This document shows, one piece after another, positions 41,674 through 54,152 of a stretch of DNA of 64,000 nt. How positions within the stretch are numbered: position 1 is the stretch's first letter; every line of letters begins with the position of its first letter. The position numbers and the translations under genes are program-made. This stretch comes from Halomonas maura (GTDB lineage Bacteria > Pseudomonadota > Gammaproteobacteria > Pseudomonadales > Halomonadaceae), in assembly GCF_030409305.1 (NCBI RefSeq), contig NZ_JAUFPQ010000013.1, forward strand, positions 236,706 to 300,705. The letters are read 5' to 3'. The notes under the pieces were generated by a model. That model made no database searches. It was given only the letters and a program-made list of their open reading frames with translations, and was not told where the DNA came from.

Positions 41674-42777
41674 ATGAAATTTTCCATCTCCCGAGAAGCG
41701 CTGCTGCGCCCGTTGACGCTGGTGGCCGGCGTCGTGGAGCGCCGCCAGACCCTGCCGGTGTTGTCGAACGTGCTGATCCAGGTCGACCAGGACCAGGTCT
41801 CGCTGACCGGCACCGACCTCGAAGTCGAACTGATCGGGCGCACCGCGGCCAGCCTCGTCGAGGAGACCGGGTCCGCCACCGTGCCGGCGCGCAAGCTCAT
41901 GGATATCTGCAAGTCGCTGCCCGACCAGGCGGAGATCCAGCTGTCCCTGGAAGAGGGGCGTGCCGTGCTGCGCAGTGGCCGATCGCGCTTCACCCTGTCG
42001 ACCCTGCCGGTGGCCGAGTTCCCGAACATCGAGGATGGCCAGAGCAGCGTCGAGCTGAGCCTGCCGCGGGGCACCCTCAAGCACCTCATCGATGCCACCT
42101 CCTTCGCCATGGCGCAGCAGGACGTGCGTTACTACCTCAACGGCATGCTGCTGGAGTTCGGGCCCCACCTGGTGCGCACGGTGGCCACCGACGGCCATCG
42201 CCTGGCGGTGTGTTCCCGCCCGGTGGATATCCAGGTCGAGCCTGCCCAGAAGCTGATCGTGCCGCGCAAGGGGGTGCTGGAGCTGGTGCGGCTGCTCGAC
42301 GACGGTGACGAGCCGGTGAGCCTGACGCTGGGCGCCACCCATGTGCGTGCCCATACGGGAGATTTCACCTTCACCTCCAAGCTGGTGGATGGCAAGTTCC
42401 CCGACTACGAGCGGGTGGTGCCGCGCGGCGGCGACAAGGTGTTCATCGCCGAGCGGGCCGAGTTGCGCCAGGTGCTGTCGCGCACGGCGATCCTCTCCAA
42501 CGAGAAATACCGGGGTGTGCGTCTCAACCTCGAGGAAGGTAACCTGCGCGTGATGGCCAACAATCCCGAGCAGGAAGAGGCCGAGGAAAACGTGGCCATC
42601 GAGTACAGCGGCCCGGCCATGGAGATCGGCTTCAATGTCGGCTACCTGGTCGACGTGCTCAACGTGCTCGACGAGGACCGGGTGCAGATGACGCTCGCCG
42701 ACCCCAACAGCAGTGCCCTGATGGAAGAGCCCGGCGGCGGTGATGCGCTCTATGTCGTCATGCCGATGCGCCTCTGA
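41674..42777 (+). CDS. dnaN: DNA polymerase III beta subunit (sliding clamp)
   Basis: The processivity clamp. It has 367 residues. MKFSISREALLRPLTLVAGVVERRQTLPVLSNVLI is the family N-terminus. Three repeated clamp domains are visible; the ending DPNSSALMEEPG...YVVMPMRL is canonical. It follows dnaA and precedes recF in the classic dnaA-dnaN-recF-gyrB order. Confidence 0.97.
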   Translation: MKFSISREALLRPLTLVAGVVERRQTLPVLSNVLIQVDQDQVSLTGTDLEVELIGRTAASLVEETGSATVPARKLMDICKSLPDQAEIQLSLEEGRAVLRSGRSRFTLSTLPVAEFPNIEDGQSSVELSLPRGTLKHLIDATSFAMAQQDVRYYLNGMLLEFGPHLVRTVATDGHRLAVCSRPVDIQVEPAQKLIVPRKGVLELVRLLDDGDEPVSLTLGATHVRAHTGDFTFTSKLVDGKFPDYERVVPRGGDKVFIAERAELRQVLSRTAILSNEKYRGVRLNLEEGNLRVMANNPEQEEAEENVAIEYSGPAMEIGFNVGYLVDVLNVLDEDRVQMTLADPNSSALMEEPGGGDALYVVMPMRL

Positions 42778-42815
42778 GCGCGCCGCTGACGCCATTGGCG
42801 AGTAGCCTGCCGGCC

Positions 42816-43931
42816 ATGCCCCTCGATCGTCTCGCCTTCCAGGGCCTGCGCAACCTGCAGGCCCTGGAGCTGCATCCCTCCCCTCGCATCAACCTCTTCG
42901 TCGGTGACAACGGCAGCGGCAAGACCAGCCTGCTGGAGGGCCTCCATGTGCTCGGCATGGGGCGATCCTTCCGGACGCGCCAGTTGCGCCATGCCATCGC
43001 CCACGAGGGCGACAGCATGACCCTCTATGGGCGGCTGGTGGGCGACCCGCCGCTGGGCATCGGCGTGCGCCGTCGCCGCGACGCCAGCGAGCTGGAAATG
43101 CGCCTGGGCGGGGAGAAGCTGGAGCGGGTCTCTCGACTGGTGGAGATGCTGCCACTGCAGCTGATCAACCCGGATGCCTTCCGTCTGCTCGAGGGCTCGC
43201 CGGCGGGACGACGGGAGTTTCTCGACTGGGGCGTGTTTCACGTGAAACAAGGCTTCCTGGATGCCTGGCGACGCTACCGCCGCGCGCTGAAACATCGGAA
43301 TGCCCTCCTCAGGCATGGTAGAATGAGCGATGCTTCACTGAATGCCTGGGAACAGGAACTGGTGCTTTGGGGCGAGCGATTGGACGCGTTGCGCCGTGAC
43401 TGGATGGCTGCCTTCCAGCCGGTGTTCGCGGAGACGCTGGAGGGGTTGATCAGCCTGCCGGAGCTGGAACTGCGCTACTCGCAGGGCTGGGATCGCAAGC
43501 GCCCCCTGGACGAGGTCCTTCGCCAGGGCAGGGGCACCGACCGCCAGATGGGGTTCACCCAGCAGGGGCCGCAACGAGCCGATCTCGGCATCCGCCTGGG
43601 CAAGCGGCCGGCGGTGGAGGTGCTGTCGCGCGGCCAGCAGAAGCTGGTGGTCAGCGCCCTCAAGCTGGCACAGGGTCGCCTGCTGGAGCAGGCCACCGGC
43701 CTTTCCTGCGTTTACCTGATCGACGATCTCCCCGCCGAGCTGGACAGCACGCATCGGCGCATTTTCTGCGAATGGCTGGAGCGGATGCACTGCCAGGCGT
43801 TCATCACCAGCGTCGATCCGGATGCCTTGGCCGACCTGTGGAGTGCACAGACCCCGGTTGCGATGTTTCACGTGAAACAGGCCGGGACGGGGCAGGGGCA
43901 GCTGCTGCCAATGGACAGACAGACTTCATGA
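42816..43931 (+). CDS. recF: DNA replication and repair protein RecF (carries two in-frame parS sites)
   Basis: An SMC-like ATPase that helps load RecA at gaps with RecO and RecR. It has 371 residues. Walker A VGDNGSGKTSLLEGL is near residue 30, the signature LSRGQQKLVVSALKLAQ near 275, and YLIDDLPAELD is the Walker B. Two perfect TGTTTCACGTGAAACA palindromes lie within the frame, encoding FHVKQ near residue 142 (in GVFHVKQGF) and again in the C-terminal extension (VAMFHVKQ, near 352). The start could also be a TTG at 42795; the ATG is preferred for its fit to homologues. Confidence 0.95.
   Translation: MPLDRLAFQGLRNLQALELHPSPRINLFVGDNGSGKTSLLEGLHVLGMGRSFRTRQLRHAIAHEGDSMTLYGRLVGDPPLGIGVRRRRDASELEMRLGGEKLERVSRLVEMLPLQLINPDAFRLLEGSPAGRREFLDWGVFHVKQGFLDAWRRYRRALKHRNALLRHGRMSDASLNAWEQELVLWGERLDALRRDWMAAFQPVFAETLEGLISLPELELRYSQGWDRKRPLDEVLRQGRGTDRQMGFTQQGPQRADLGIRLGKRPAVEVLSRGQQKLVVSALKLAQGRLLEQATGLSCVYLIDDLPAELDSTHRRIFCEWLERMHCQAFITSVDPDALADLWSAQTPVAMFHVKQAGTGQGQLLPMDRQTS
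43234..43249. promoter_or_regulatory. parS: parS site 1 (inside recF)
   Basis: TGTTTCACGTGAAACA, identical to the universal ParB-binding consensus, within the recF reading frame. Confidence 0.9.
43864..43879. promoter_or_regulatory. parS: parS site 2 (inside recF)
   Basis: TGTTTCACGTGAAACA, a second perfect copy, in the 3' part of recF. Confidence 0.9.
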
Positions 43932-43939
43932 CGGAGTAG

Positions 43940-46363
<2,424 letters not shown>

Positions 46364-46377
46364 CGCCCGACATCGGA

Positions 46378-46393
46378 TGTTCCACGTGGAACA
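46378..46393. promoter_or_regulatory. parS: parS site 3 (downstream of gyrB)
   Basis: TGTTCCACGTGGAACA, a perfectly symmetric parS variant (both half-sites changed the same way), 14 bp after the gyrB stop. Confidence 0.85.
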
Positions 46394-46413
46394 TCCACCG
46401 CGTTCCGCCCATG

Positions 46414-46443
46414 AAAAAGGCCGGCTCAAGAGCCGGCCTTTTT
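46414..46443. terminator. bidirectional terminator between gyrB and gmhB
   Basis: AAAAAGGCCGGCT-CAAG-AGCCGGCCTTTTT is a stem flanked by A-run and T-run, able to end transcription of both convergent genes. Confidence 0.92.
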
Positions 46444-46466
46444 CCTGTGGACCATTCGTGTAGCGC

Positions 46467-47027
46467 TCATTTCTCGGGCTGGGTCAGCAGCCAGTCGGCA
46501 AAGGCGGCGAGGTCCGTGAAGACCCGAGCCCGCTCCAGCCCCTTCCCCTTGGCCAGGGTCCGCTCCCCCTTGCCGGTGCGCACCAGCACCGAATGACAGC
46601 CGACGGCGTCCCCCGCCTGGAGGTCGCGCAGGCTGTCACCGACCATCCAGGCCCCCTGCAGGGAGGCCATCCCCAGGTCTTGGCGGATCCGTTCGAGCAG
46701 GCCGGGCAGGGGCTTGCGGCAGTCGCAGTCATCGTCGGGCCCATGGGGGCAGTGGACGATGCCGGCGATCTCGCCGCCCGTCGCGGCGACCAGGGCCTCC
46801 AGCCGTTCATGCATCGCCGCCAGCGTCGCCTCGTCGTAGAAGCCCCGGGCGATCCCCGACTGGTTGGTGGCGATCGCCACCGTCCAGCCGGCTCGAGACA
46901 GGCGGGCGATGGCCTCGATGGCCTGGGGGTAGGGCAGGAACTCGTCGAGCGACTTCACATAGTCGTCGGAATCCTGATTGATGACGCCATCTCGATCGAG
47001 GATGACGAGTTTCTCGGCAAGCGGCAT
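46467..47027 (-). CDS. gmhB: D-glycero-beta-D-manno-heptose 1,7-bisphosphate 7-phosphatase
   Basis: A HAD-family phosphatase of the LPS heptose pathway, removing the C7 phosphate. It has 186 residues. LVILDRDGVINQDSDDYV (residues 7-24) is the HAD motif I with the GmhB signature. The zinc-binding CPHGPDDDCDCRKP lies near residue 93. WMVGDSLRDLQAG is motif IV. It is convergent with gyrB, and in many relatives it sits beside glyS, as here apart from a 1.6-kb interval. The rest of the pathway, hldD and hldE, is in this window. Confidence 0.95.
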   Translation of the reverse strand: MPLAEKLVILDRDGVINQDSDDYVKSLDEFLPYPQAIEAIARLSRAGWTVAIATNQSGIARGFYDEATLAAMHERLEALVAATGGEIAGIVHCPHGPDDDCDCRKPLPGLLERIRQDLGMASLQGAWMVGDSLRDLQAGDAVGCHSVLVRTGKGERTLAKGKGLERARVFTDLAAFADWLLTQPEK

Positions 47028-47059
47028 GGCGGCTCCGGGCAGATACTCTCGGCCCAGAG

Positions 47060-47075
47060 TGTTTCACGTGGAACA
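47060..47075. promoter_or_regulatory. parS: parS site 4
   Basis: TGTTTCACGTGGAACA: a full left half-site and a variant right half-site (one mismatch to consensus), just upstream of gmhB. Confidence 0.8.
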
Positions 47076-48531
47076 TCGCTTGCCAAGTCGGCGTCGGTGT
47101 CGGCACAGGGCGATCAAGGTGGCCCGACCCTGACTGCCCAGGCGGCTTGCCCCCCCCCGTTGCTTACGCCTTGGGGCCGGCCAAGCGGCACACATCCGGG
47201 CGCCGGGCCAGGCCACCAGCGGGGGAGTGGGTGGCGTGGCCTGGAGGCGTGACAGGGAAAAGCGTGTCGACGATGGTCCCGGCAGGGAGGCCGCCGGCTG
47301 ACAACCCGTGAAGGCAGTGCGCCGCCAGGCGCTGATGCCGGGCGAAGCGTTCCCTCAGCGAGTGCCGTGTCGGCCCGATGGCGAGACAGCACTAGCTCCG
47401 GTGTCGCGCCGGTTGCCGTACCCGGACGCCACCGCCGGCGCTACCATCGTCGCTTGCCGACCAGGCGTGCCTCGTCAAGCGGCACGGCATCGGAGCCATA
47501 GGCGGCCGCGCGCCGATGGCGGCGCATTGCCAGGGCCAGTGTCCTGGAGAGGCCGGCACCCGTGAGAGGGCGGTCAAGCCGCCGCTGACCCGGCAGAGCC
47601 AGGGGATTGCCATGCGCTTGGTTGTCGGACGTGGAAGCACCAGGGCTACGCTCCGGCGTGACCACCTCGGCGCCCGGAGCGACTGTCGCTCCTGAGCCCG
47701 TGGATCGCTCCCGCGCGCGCGGACACTACCAACCACAAGGGTATCCAGAAGGTGCTGGCGCGGGCCCCGGTCCCGCTGGGCAGGACGGCAGGCCAGCGGT
47801 GGGATGAGATCGCTGGGGCCGCGCCTCGGGGAGCGTGCCCACCCTCGGCCAGGCACGCTGGCCGTTGATCCGATGGCGCCGGCGGTCAGGCCGTGATGGG
47901 CTCGATGATTCCAGTAAGGGGAAAGAGGAGCGAACTTTCAGACGCGCCCTCCGCCGTCGGCGTGTCGTACCAGGGCATCGAGGCATCCCGTGGTGGCCAC
48001 GGCGAGTCCTGCGGCCACCCATCGCCCGATGCCTGGCGGTGTCCTCGAGCCCGGCCGCCCGATTCGCCTCTCCCTGAGGCTCCCGCTGTCGGCGTCGACG
48101 GCCCCGGGGCATCACGTTCACCCGGCAGGGCCTTCGCTCGGCGGTTGCCTGAGATGGCTCTTCCTCGCTCAATGGAAGGGCCCCGGGGCGACCGGGGATA
48201 TCGGGATCGGGTCGCTGATCATGATGGCTCGGTGTCGACTCGCCATGGCAAAGCCACAGGCGCCGGGGCGTTTTCAAGCGGGGGGATATTGCACGCCAGC
48301 GGCCGGTTCGCGGTGCATCTGCGTCTACGCCAGGGAGGGGAGGGCGGTGCCGGGCCCTGTACAGGCCACGTCCGGCGCCGACCTCCGCGAGGCGTGAGGC
48401 TAGGCAGCCCTGGAGGGCGTGCTGGATGACATACTGCCGCCGGGTTCGTTGCGGGCGTGGGTTCGCATCGGTTCCCGTGGCCCTGGCGATGGAACGGGGA
48501 CGCCGAGTTCAGGGGAATCGCCTGAGGGTGG

Positions 48532-48547
48532 TGTTTCACGTGAAACA
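48532..48547. promoter_or_regulatory. parS: parS site 5
   Basis: TGTTTCACGTGAAACA, perfect consensus, in the gene-poor stretch downstream of glyS. Confidence 0.9.
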
Positions 48548-48596
48548 CCCTGGCCGTGGCAAGGCGCGGCCGGGCAAGATCCCGGCGACAACGAAA

Positions 48597-48626
48597 GAGG
48601 GCCTGTTTCACATGAAACAGGCCCTC
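48597..48626 (-). terminator. glyS terminator whose stem contains a parS-like sequence
   Basis: A perfect 14-bp stem GAGGGCCTGTTTCA / TGAAACAGGCCCTC with CA between the arms, then TTTCGTT on the minus strand. Its centre, 48604-48619, reads TGTTTCACATGAAACA, one base from consensus parS (G to A at the core). One sequence may serve as both terminator and weak ParB site. Confidence 0.8.
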
Positions 48627-48653
48627 AGCTACGACCGACGCCAGGTCGAAGGA

Positions 48654-50720
48654 TCAGTGCTGGAGTTCGGCGATATCCGCGACTTCCAGGAACAGCGCCT
48701 GCAGGCTCGCCAGCAGGGCGAGGCGGTTGCGCTTCACCGCCTCGTCGTCGGCCATGACCATCACCTCGTCGAAGAAGGTGTCGACCGGCTGACGCAGTGT
48801 CGCCAGCACGTCCAGGGCGTCGCTGTAGCGTGACTCGGCGAACAGCGGAGCGACCCTGTCCTGGCAGCTCGCCAGCGCCTCGGCCAGGGCCTTCTCGGCC
48901 GCTTCCTGCAGCAGCCCGGGGTCGACCTCGGCCGAGACGTCGTCGCCCTGCTTCGAGAGGATGTTGGAGACGCGCTTGTTGGCGGCGGCCAGGGCAGCCG
49001 CCTCCTCGCGGCGGGCGAAGCCATGCACGGCGTGGAGCCGGCGGGCGAAGTCCAGGGGCTTGGTGACGGGACGGGCGCGCACGGCCAGATAGACCTCCGC
49101 CTCGATGCCCTCGTCGCGGCCCCAGGCCCGGAAGCGGTCGAGCATGTAGGACAGCATCTCGTCGACCAGGCCCTCGGCGTAGGGCAGCTCCTGGTGTTGG
49201 GCGGCGGCCAGCTCGAGCAGCTCGCGCAGGTCCAGGTCCAGCTCGCCCTTGATCAGGATGTTGAGCACGCCGATGGCGGCGCGGCGCAGGGCGAAGGGAT
49301 CCTTGGTGCCGCTGGGACGCTGGCCGATACCGAAGATGCCGGTCAGGGTATCGAGGCGATCCGCCAGGGCCAGCGCCAGGCCGGTGGGGGTCTGGGGGAT
49401 GGCGTCACCGGCGAAGCGCGGCAGGTACTGCTCCTCCAGGGCCTGGGCGACCTCGGCGGGTTCACCGTCATGGGAGGCGTAGTAGCGCCCCATGATGCCT
49501 TGCAGCTCGGGGAATTCCTGGACCATCTCGGTCACCAGGTCGCACTTGGCCAGCTCGGCGGCACGTCGGGCCTGCGCCACTTCGCCGTCGATGCGGCCGG
49601 CGATGAAGGCGGCCACGGCGGCGCTGCGATGGGCCTTGTCGGCCAGGGTGCCGAGCTTCTGCTGGAAGACCACGCTGGACAGCCCGCCGATCCGGTCGGC
49701 CAGGGGGCGCTGGCGGTCGGTGTCGTAGAAGAAGGCGGCATCGGCCAGCCGCGGGCGGATGACCTTCTCGTTGCCCTGGATCACCAGCTCGGGTGAGGGG
49801 CTGTCGATGTTGGCGACGGTGATGAACTGGGGCTTGAGCCGACCCTGGGCATCCAGCAGGTGGAAGTACTTCTGGTTGGCCTTCATCGAGGAGATCAGGC
49901 ACTCGGCGGGGACCTCGAGAAAGCGCTCGTCGAAGCTGCCGGTCAGTGCCACCGGCCATTCCACCAGGCCGCTGACCTCGACCAGCAGGGACTCGTCGAT
50001 CACCGCCGTGGCGTCCTGGACCTCCGCCTCGGCGAGGACCTGCTCGCGAATCCGCTCGCGGCGCAGCTGGCGATCGGCCAGCACCCAGGCCTGCTCCAGG
50101 GCGGCCAGGTAGTCGTCGGCATGGGCCAGCTCGATGGGGTCCGGGGCGTGGTAGCGATGGCCGCGGGTGGTGCGGCCGGAGCTCAGGCCCAGGGCGCTGG
50201 CCTCGACGACGCGATCGCCGTAGAGCATCACCAGCCAATGGGCGGGGCGCGAGAACTCGATCCGCGAGGCACCCCAGCGCATGTTCTTCGGCACCGGCAG
50301 GCCGGCGATGGCCTTCTCGACGATGCCGGGCAGCAGGGCGGTGGTGGCCTCGCCCTGCTGCTGCTCGCGGTAGCCGAGCCAGGTGCCCTTGTCGGTCTCC
50401 AGGTGGATCAGCTGGTCGACGCTGACGCCGCAGGAGCGGGCGAAGCCCTCGGCGGCCTTGGTCGGCTGGCCGTCCTTGAAGGCGGCGGCCAGCGCCGGGC
50501 CGCGGCGCTCGACCTCGCGGTCCGGCTGCTTGTCGGCCAGCGCCTCGACCCGCACGGCCAGGCGGCGCGGAGAGCCGTAGGCGGTCACCTCGCCGTGGAC
50601 GATATCGGCCTCGGCCAGGCGGCGGCTCAGGCCCTCGGCGAAGGCATCGGAGAGGTCGTCGATCGCGCTCGGCGGCAGTTCCTCGACGCCCAGTTCGACC
50701 AGAAAGCTATCGGCTGCCAT
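48654..50720 (-). CDS. glyS: glycine--tRNA ligase beta subunit
   Basis: With GlyQ it forms the bacterial alpha2beta2 glycyl-tRNA synthetase. It has 688 residues (E. coli 689). The N-terminus DSFLVELGVEELPPSAIDDL is diagnostic, and the C-terminal region holds a DALR-like anticodon domain (from about 560). ATG at 50720, one base after the glyQ stop, so translation is coupled. It ends 28 bp before the parS-like terminator. Confidence 0.97.
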   Translation of the reverse strand: MAADSFLVELGVEELPPSAIDDLSDAFAEGLSRRLAEADIVHGEVTAYGSPRRLAVRVEALADKQPDREVERRGPALAAAFKDGQPTKAAEGFARSCGVSVDQLIHLETDKGTWLGYREQQQGEATTALLPGIVEKAIAGLPVPKNMRWGASRIEFSRPAHWLVMLYGDRVVEASALGLSSGRTTRGHRYHAPDPIELAHADDYLAALEQAWVLADRQLRRERIREQVLAEAEVQDATAVIDESLLVEVSGLVEWPVALTGSFDERFLEVPAECLISSMKANQKYFHLLDAQGRLKPQFITVANIDSPSPELVIQGNEKVIRPRLADAAFFYDTDRQRPLADRIGGLSSVVFQQKLGTLADKAHRSAAVAAFIAGRIDGEVAQARRAAELAKCDLVTEMVQEFPELQGIMGRYYASHDGEPAEVAQALEEQYLPRFAGDAIPQTPTGLALALADRLDTLTGIFGIGQRPSGTKDPFALRRAAIGVLNILIKGELDLDLRELLELAAAQHQELPYAEGLVDEMLSYMLDRFRAWGRDEGIEAEVYLAVRARPVTKPLDFARRLHAVHGFARREEAAALAAANKRVSNILSKQGDDVSAEVDPGLLQEAAEKALAEALASCQDRVAPLFAESRYSDALDVLATLRQPVDTFFDEVMVMADDEAVKRNRLALLASLQALFLEVADIAELQH

Positions 50721-50721
50721 C

Positions 50722-51666
<945 letters not shown>

Positions 51667-51800
51667 TGCGGAAGCACCGTTGGCCATGAATTCACGAGCC
51701 GTCAAGTATACAATCACGGGCAGATCGGTTATAGGCGCAGCCCGGAATACCTGGGTTACAGGGCTGCTTGATATCGCGAGGGGGCCGGGGGCAGTTCGCC

Positions 51801-51986
51801 GAGGAGGTCCTACGCCAGGGGTGAGGCGGACAACGACGAACATCCGATGGATGTTCTTCCCGCCGAACGGGTTGGCCACGGAAGGCCAACCCGGGCCCTG
51901 TAAGCGGCGCAGGAGGCGAGAGCGCCGCAGGGCGTCGGTAGCGCCCAGGGAGGGGTTCACAGCGCCTCCTCGGAGAGCTGTCGCCG
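51801..51986 (+). repeat. dispersed hairpin repeat, copy B
   Basis: Shares with the copy at 4971-5153 the same order of dyads: GAACATCC/GGATGTTC, GGGTTGGCC/GGCCAACCC and GCGGCGC/GCGCCGC, followed by GTAGCGCCCAGGGAGGGGTT. Its ends also match 22741-22819. It lies in the intergenic gap between the divergent glyQ and hldD, where promoters for both would be expected. Confidence 0.8.
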
Positions 51987-52049
51987 GATCAGCCCCGTTC
52001 GATGGCACCCGGCCCCGTACGCATAGTGCCCGCATAGAGAGGAATCCCC

Positions 52050-53006
52050 ATGATCGTAGTGACAGGCGGAGCCGGCTTCATCGGCTCGAATCTGGTCAAG
52101 GCACTCAATGCCCGTGGCCACGACGACGTGCTGGTGGTCGACGACCTCCGCGACGGTACCAAGTTCGTCAATCTCGCCGACTGCACCCTCGGCGACTACC
52201 TGGACAAGGACGACTTCCTGGCCCGGGTACGGGCCGCCCTCAACGGCGAGAATCCGCACTTGCCGCCCATCGAGGCGATCTTCCACCAGGGTGCCTGCTC
52301 CGATACCACCGAGTGGGACGGCCGCTTCATGCTCGAGAACAACTTCGAGTACTCCAAGGAACTGCTGCACTTCTGCCAGCTAAAGGGCATTCCCTTCCTC
52401 TATGCCTCCTCGGCGGCCACCTACGGCGGCAGCGAGGTGTTCCGCGAGGAGCCCGAGCACGAGAAGCCGCTCAACGTCTACGGCTACTCCAAGCTGCTGT
52501 TCGACCAGTACGTGCGCGCCCGCCACGATGATTTCGACAGCCAGGTGGTGGGCTTCCGCTACTTCAACGTCTATGGCCCCCGCGAGCAGCACAAGGGCAA
52601 GATGGCCAGCGTCGCCTACCACCACCATACCCAGGTCAGCGCCGGCCAGGACCTCAGGCTGTTCGGCGCCTGGGACGGCTATGAGGCCGGCATGCAGAGC
52701 CGCGACTTCATCTACGTGGGCGACGTGGTCGACGTCAACCTGTGGTTCCTCGACCACCCCGAGGCCTCCGGCATCTTCAACCTGGGCACCGGCCGCGCCG
52801 AGCCGTTCAAGGCCATCGGCGAGGCGGTGATCGACTACTACGGCCAGGGCCGGATCGAGTACATCGACTTCCCCGAGGAGCTCAAGGGCCGCTACCAGAG
52901 CTACACCCGTGCCGACATCGCCCGGCTGCGCGAGGCCGGCTACGACCGCGAGTTCCGTACCGTTGCCGAGGGCGTGCGGGCCTACCTGGAGTGCCTGAAT
53001 GCCTGA
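52050..53006 (+). CDS. hldD: ADP-L-glycero-D-manno-heptose 6-epimerase
   Basis: An SDR-family epimerase, the last step in ADP-L-glycero-D-manno-heptose synthesis for the LPS inner core. It has 318 residues. [16 protein letters not shown] (NADP-binding) is at the N-terminus, and the catalytic YxxxK lies in [31 protein letters not shown] is typical of HldD. GAGAGGA precedes the ATG. It overlaps waaF by 8 bp (ATGCCTGA). Confidence 0.97.
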   Translation: MIVVTGGAGFIGSNLVKALNARGHDDVLVVDDLRDGTKFVNLADCTLGDYLDKDDFLARVRAALNGENPHLPPIEAIFHQGACSDTTEWDGRFMLENNFEYSKELLHFCQLKGIPFLYASSAATYGGSEVFREEPEHEKPLNVYGYSKLLFDQYVRARHDDFDSQVVGFRYFNVYGPREQHKGKMASVAYHHHTQVSAGQDLRLFGAWDGYEAGMQSRDFIYVGDVVDVNLWFLDHPEASGIFNLGTGRAEPFKAIGEAVIDYYGQGRIEYIDFPEELKGRYQSYTRADIARLREAGYDREFRTVAEGVRAYLECLNA

Positions 53007-54012
53007 GCCGGGCGAGCGCATCCTGGTCGTCGGCCCCTCCTGGGTCGGCGACATGGTCATGGCCCAGAGCCTGTTCAAGGCCCTCCGCGCACGCTTCCCC
53101 GGGGCGCGTATCGGCGTGGTGGCGCCGGCCTGGTCGCGGCCGATCCTCGAGCGGATGGCCGAGGTCGACGAGGTGGCCGCCCTGGAGGTGGCCCACGGTG
53201 AGTTCGGCTGGTCGGCTCGGCGTCGGCTGGCGGCCGGGCTGCGCGGTCGCTTCGATCGCGCCATCATCCTGCCGCGCTCCTGGAAGTCGGCGCTGGTGCC
53301 CTTCCTGGCGCGCATTCCCCACCGTACCGGCTACCTCGGCGAGCAGCGCTATGGCCTGCTCAACGATCGACGCGAACTCGACAAGACGGTCCTCGACCAG
53401 ACCGTCAAGCGCTTCGTGGCCCTGGGCCTGCCGGCGGAGCAGGCCGCGCGGGGCGACTTCGTCGTGCCTCAGCCGGTGCTGCGCCGCGACGACGCCAACC
53501 TGGCGGCCCTGCAGGCCGAGCACGGGCTGGGGACGCGACCGGCCATCGCCATGATGCCCGGTGCCGAGTACGGCCCGGCCAAGCAATGGCCGCTGGCCTA
53601 CTTCCGTGAACTGGCCGAGGCGCTGGTGGCGGAGGGGCATGAGGTGCGTGTGCTGGGCGGCCCCAAGGAGGCGGAGGCCGGGGACACCATCGCCACCGGC
53701 CTCGCGCATGTCCACAACCTCTGCGGCAAGACCCGTCTGGCGGATGCCGTGGACCTGCTCGCCGACTGCCGCCAGGCGGTGACCAACGATTCCGGCCTGA
53801 TGCACGTGGCCGCCGCGGCGGGCACTCGGGTCCAGGCCCTCTATGGTTCCTCCTCCCCGGCGTACACGCCGCCGCTCACCGAGAAGGCGGTGATCCACTA
53901 CCTGGCGCTGGACTGCTCCCCCTGCTTCCAGCGGACCTGCCCGCTGGGCCATACCAACTGCCTCCATCTGCTGACGCCGTCCCGGGTGCTGCAGGCGCTG
54001 TTGTCGACCTAG
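52999..54012 (+). CDS. waaF: ADP-heptose--LPS heptosyltransferase II
   Basis: A GT9 enzyme adding the second heptose to the LPS inner core. It has 337 residues. [22 protein letters not shown] is the WaaF N-terminus, [17 protein letters not shown] follows near residue 110, and [11 protein letters not shown] plus [11 protein letters not shown] (the ADP-heptose site) are present. The stop codon TAG reads into the left end of a MITE-like element (54012-54152). Confidence 0.95.
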   Translation: MPEPGERILVVGPSWVGDMVMAQSLFKALRARFPGARIGVVAPAWSRPILERMAEVDEVAALEVAHGEFGWSARRRLAAGLRGRFDRAIILPRSWKSALVPFLARIPHRTGYLGEQRYGLLNDRRELDKTVLDQTVKRFVALGLPAEQAARGDFVVPQPVLRRDDANLAALQAEHGLGTRPAIAMMPGAEYGPAKQWPLAYFRELAEALVAEGHEVRVLGGPKEAEAGDTIATGLAHVHNLCGKTRLADAVDLLADCRQAVTNDSGLMHVAAAAGTRVQALYGSSSPAYTPPLTEKAVIHYLALDCSPCFQRTCPLGHTNCLHLLTPSRVLQALLST

Positions 54013-54152
54013 GGCGCGTTAACAAGCGTCCACCGATGGCGGCGCAGCGCTTGGTTGTGCACGATTCGCCGGGCACCCAGCCACGTCGCTTTCGCCGCGA
54101 ACTGCACCACCACCGGTTCCGGCGTCACGTGCGTGCGATTGTTAACGCGCCC
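54012..54152. mobile_element. MITE-like element with 14-bp terminal inverted repeats
   Basis: GGGCGCGTTAACAA (54012-54025) and its exact complement TTGTTAACGCGCCC (54139-54152) bound 141 bp, with weaker match continuing inward. It fills the whole gap between waaF and the opgB-like gene. The waaF stop codon TAG shares its last base with the element, and the other gene's stop codon TAA (54144-54142) lies inside the right repeat. No clear target-site duplication was seen. It has no transposase of its own. A simple terminator hairpin would not need such distant arms. Confidence 0.6.

Larger units (their letters stand above)
47028..48596. other. 1.6-kb stretch without convincing genes between gmhB and glyS
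   Basis: Several open frames of 60-180 codons exist on both strands. All are rich in Arg, Pro, Gly and Ser, mutually overlapping, and lack family resemblance, membrane segments or good ribosome sites. It contains parS sites 4 and 5. It could be a decayed insertion or a ParB-loading/spreading zone. I could not recognise any ancestral gene in it. Confidence 0.55.

Noticed and set aside
47893..48429. 178-codon plus-strand ORF between gmhB and glyS
   Set aside because: Biased Arg/Gly/Pro/Ser composition, no ribosome site, overlaps an equally long minus-strand frame, no recognisable domain.
51667..52035. N-terminal extension of GlyQ by 123 codons
   Set aside because: The extra codons read through the dispersed repeat; the canonical GlyQ N-terminus is at 51666. 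A similar peptide appears upstream of apbE only because the same repeat is there.
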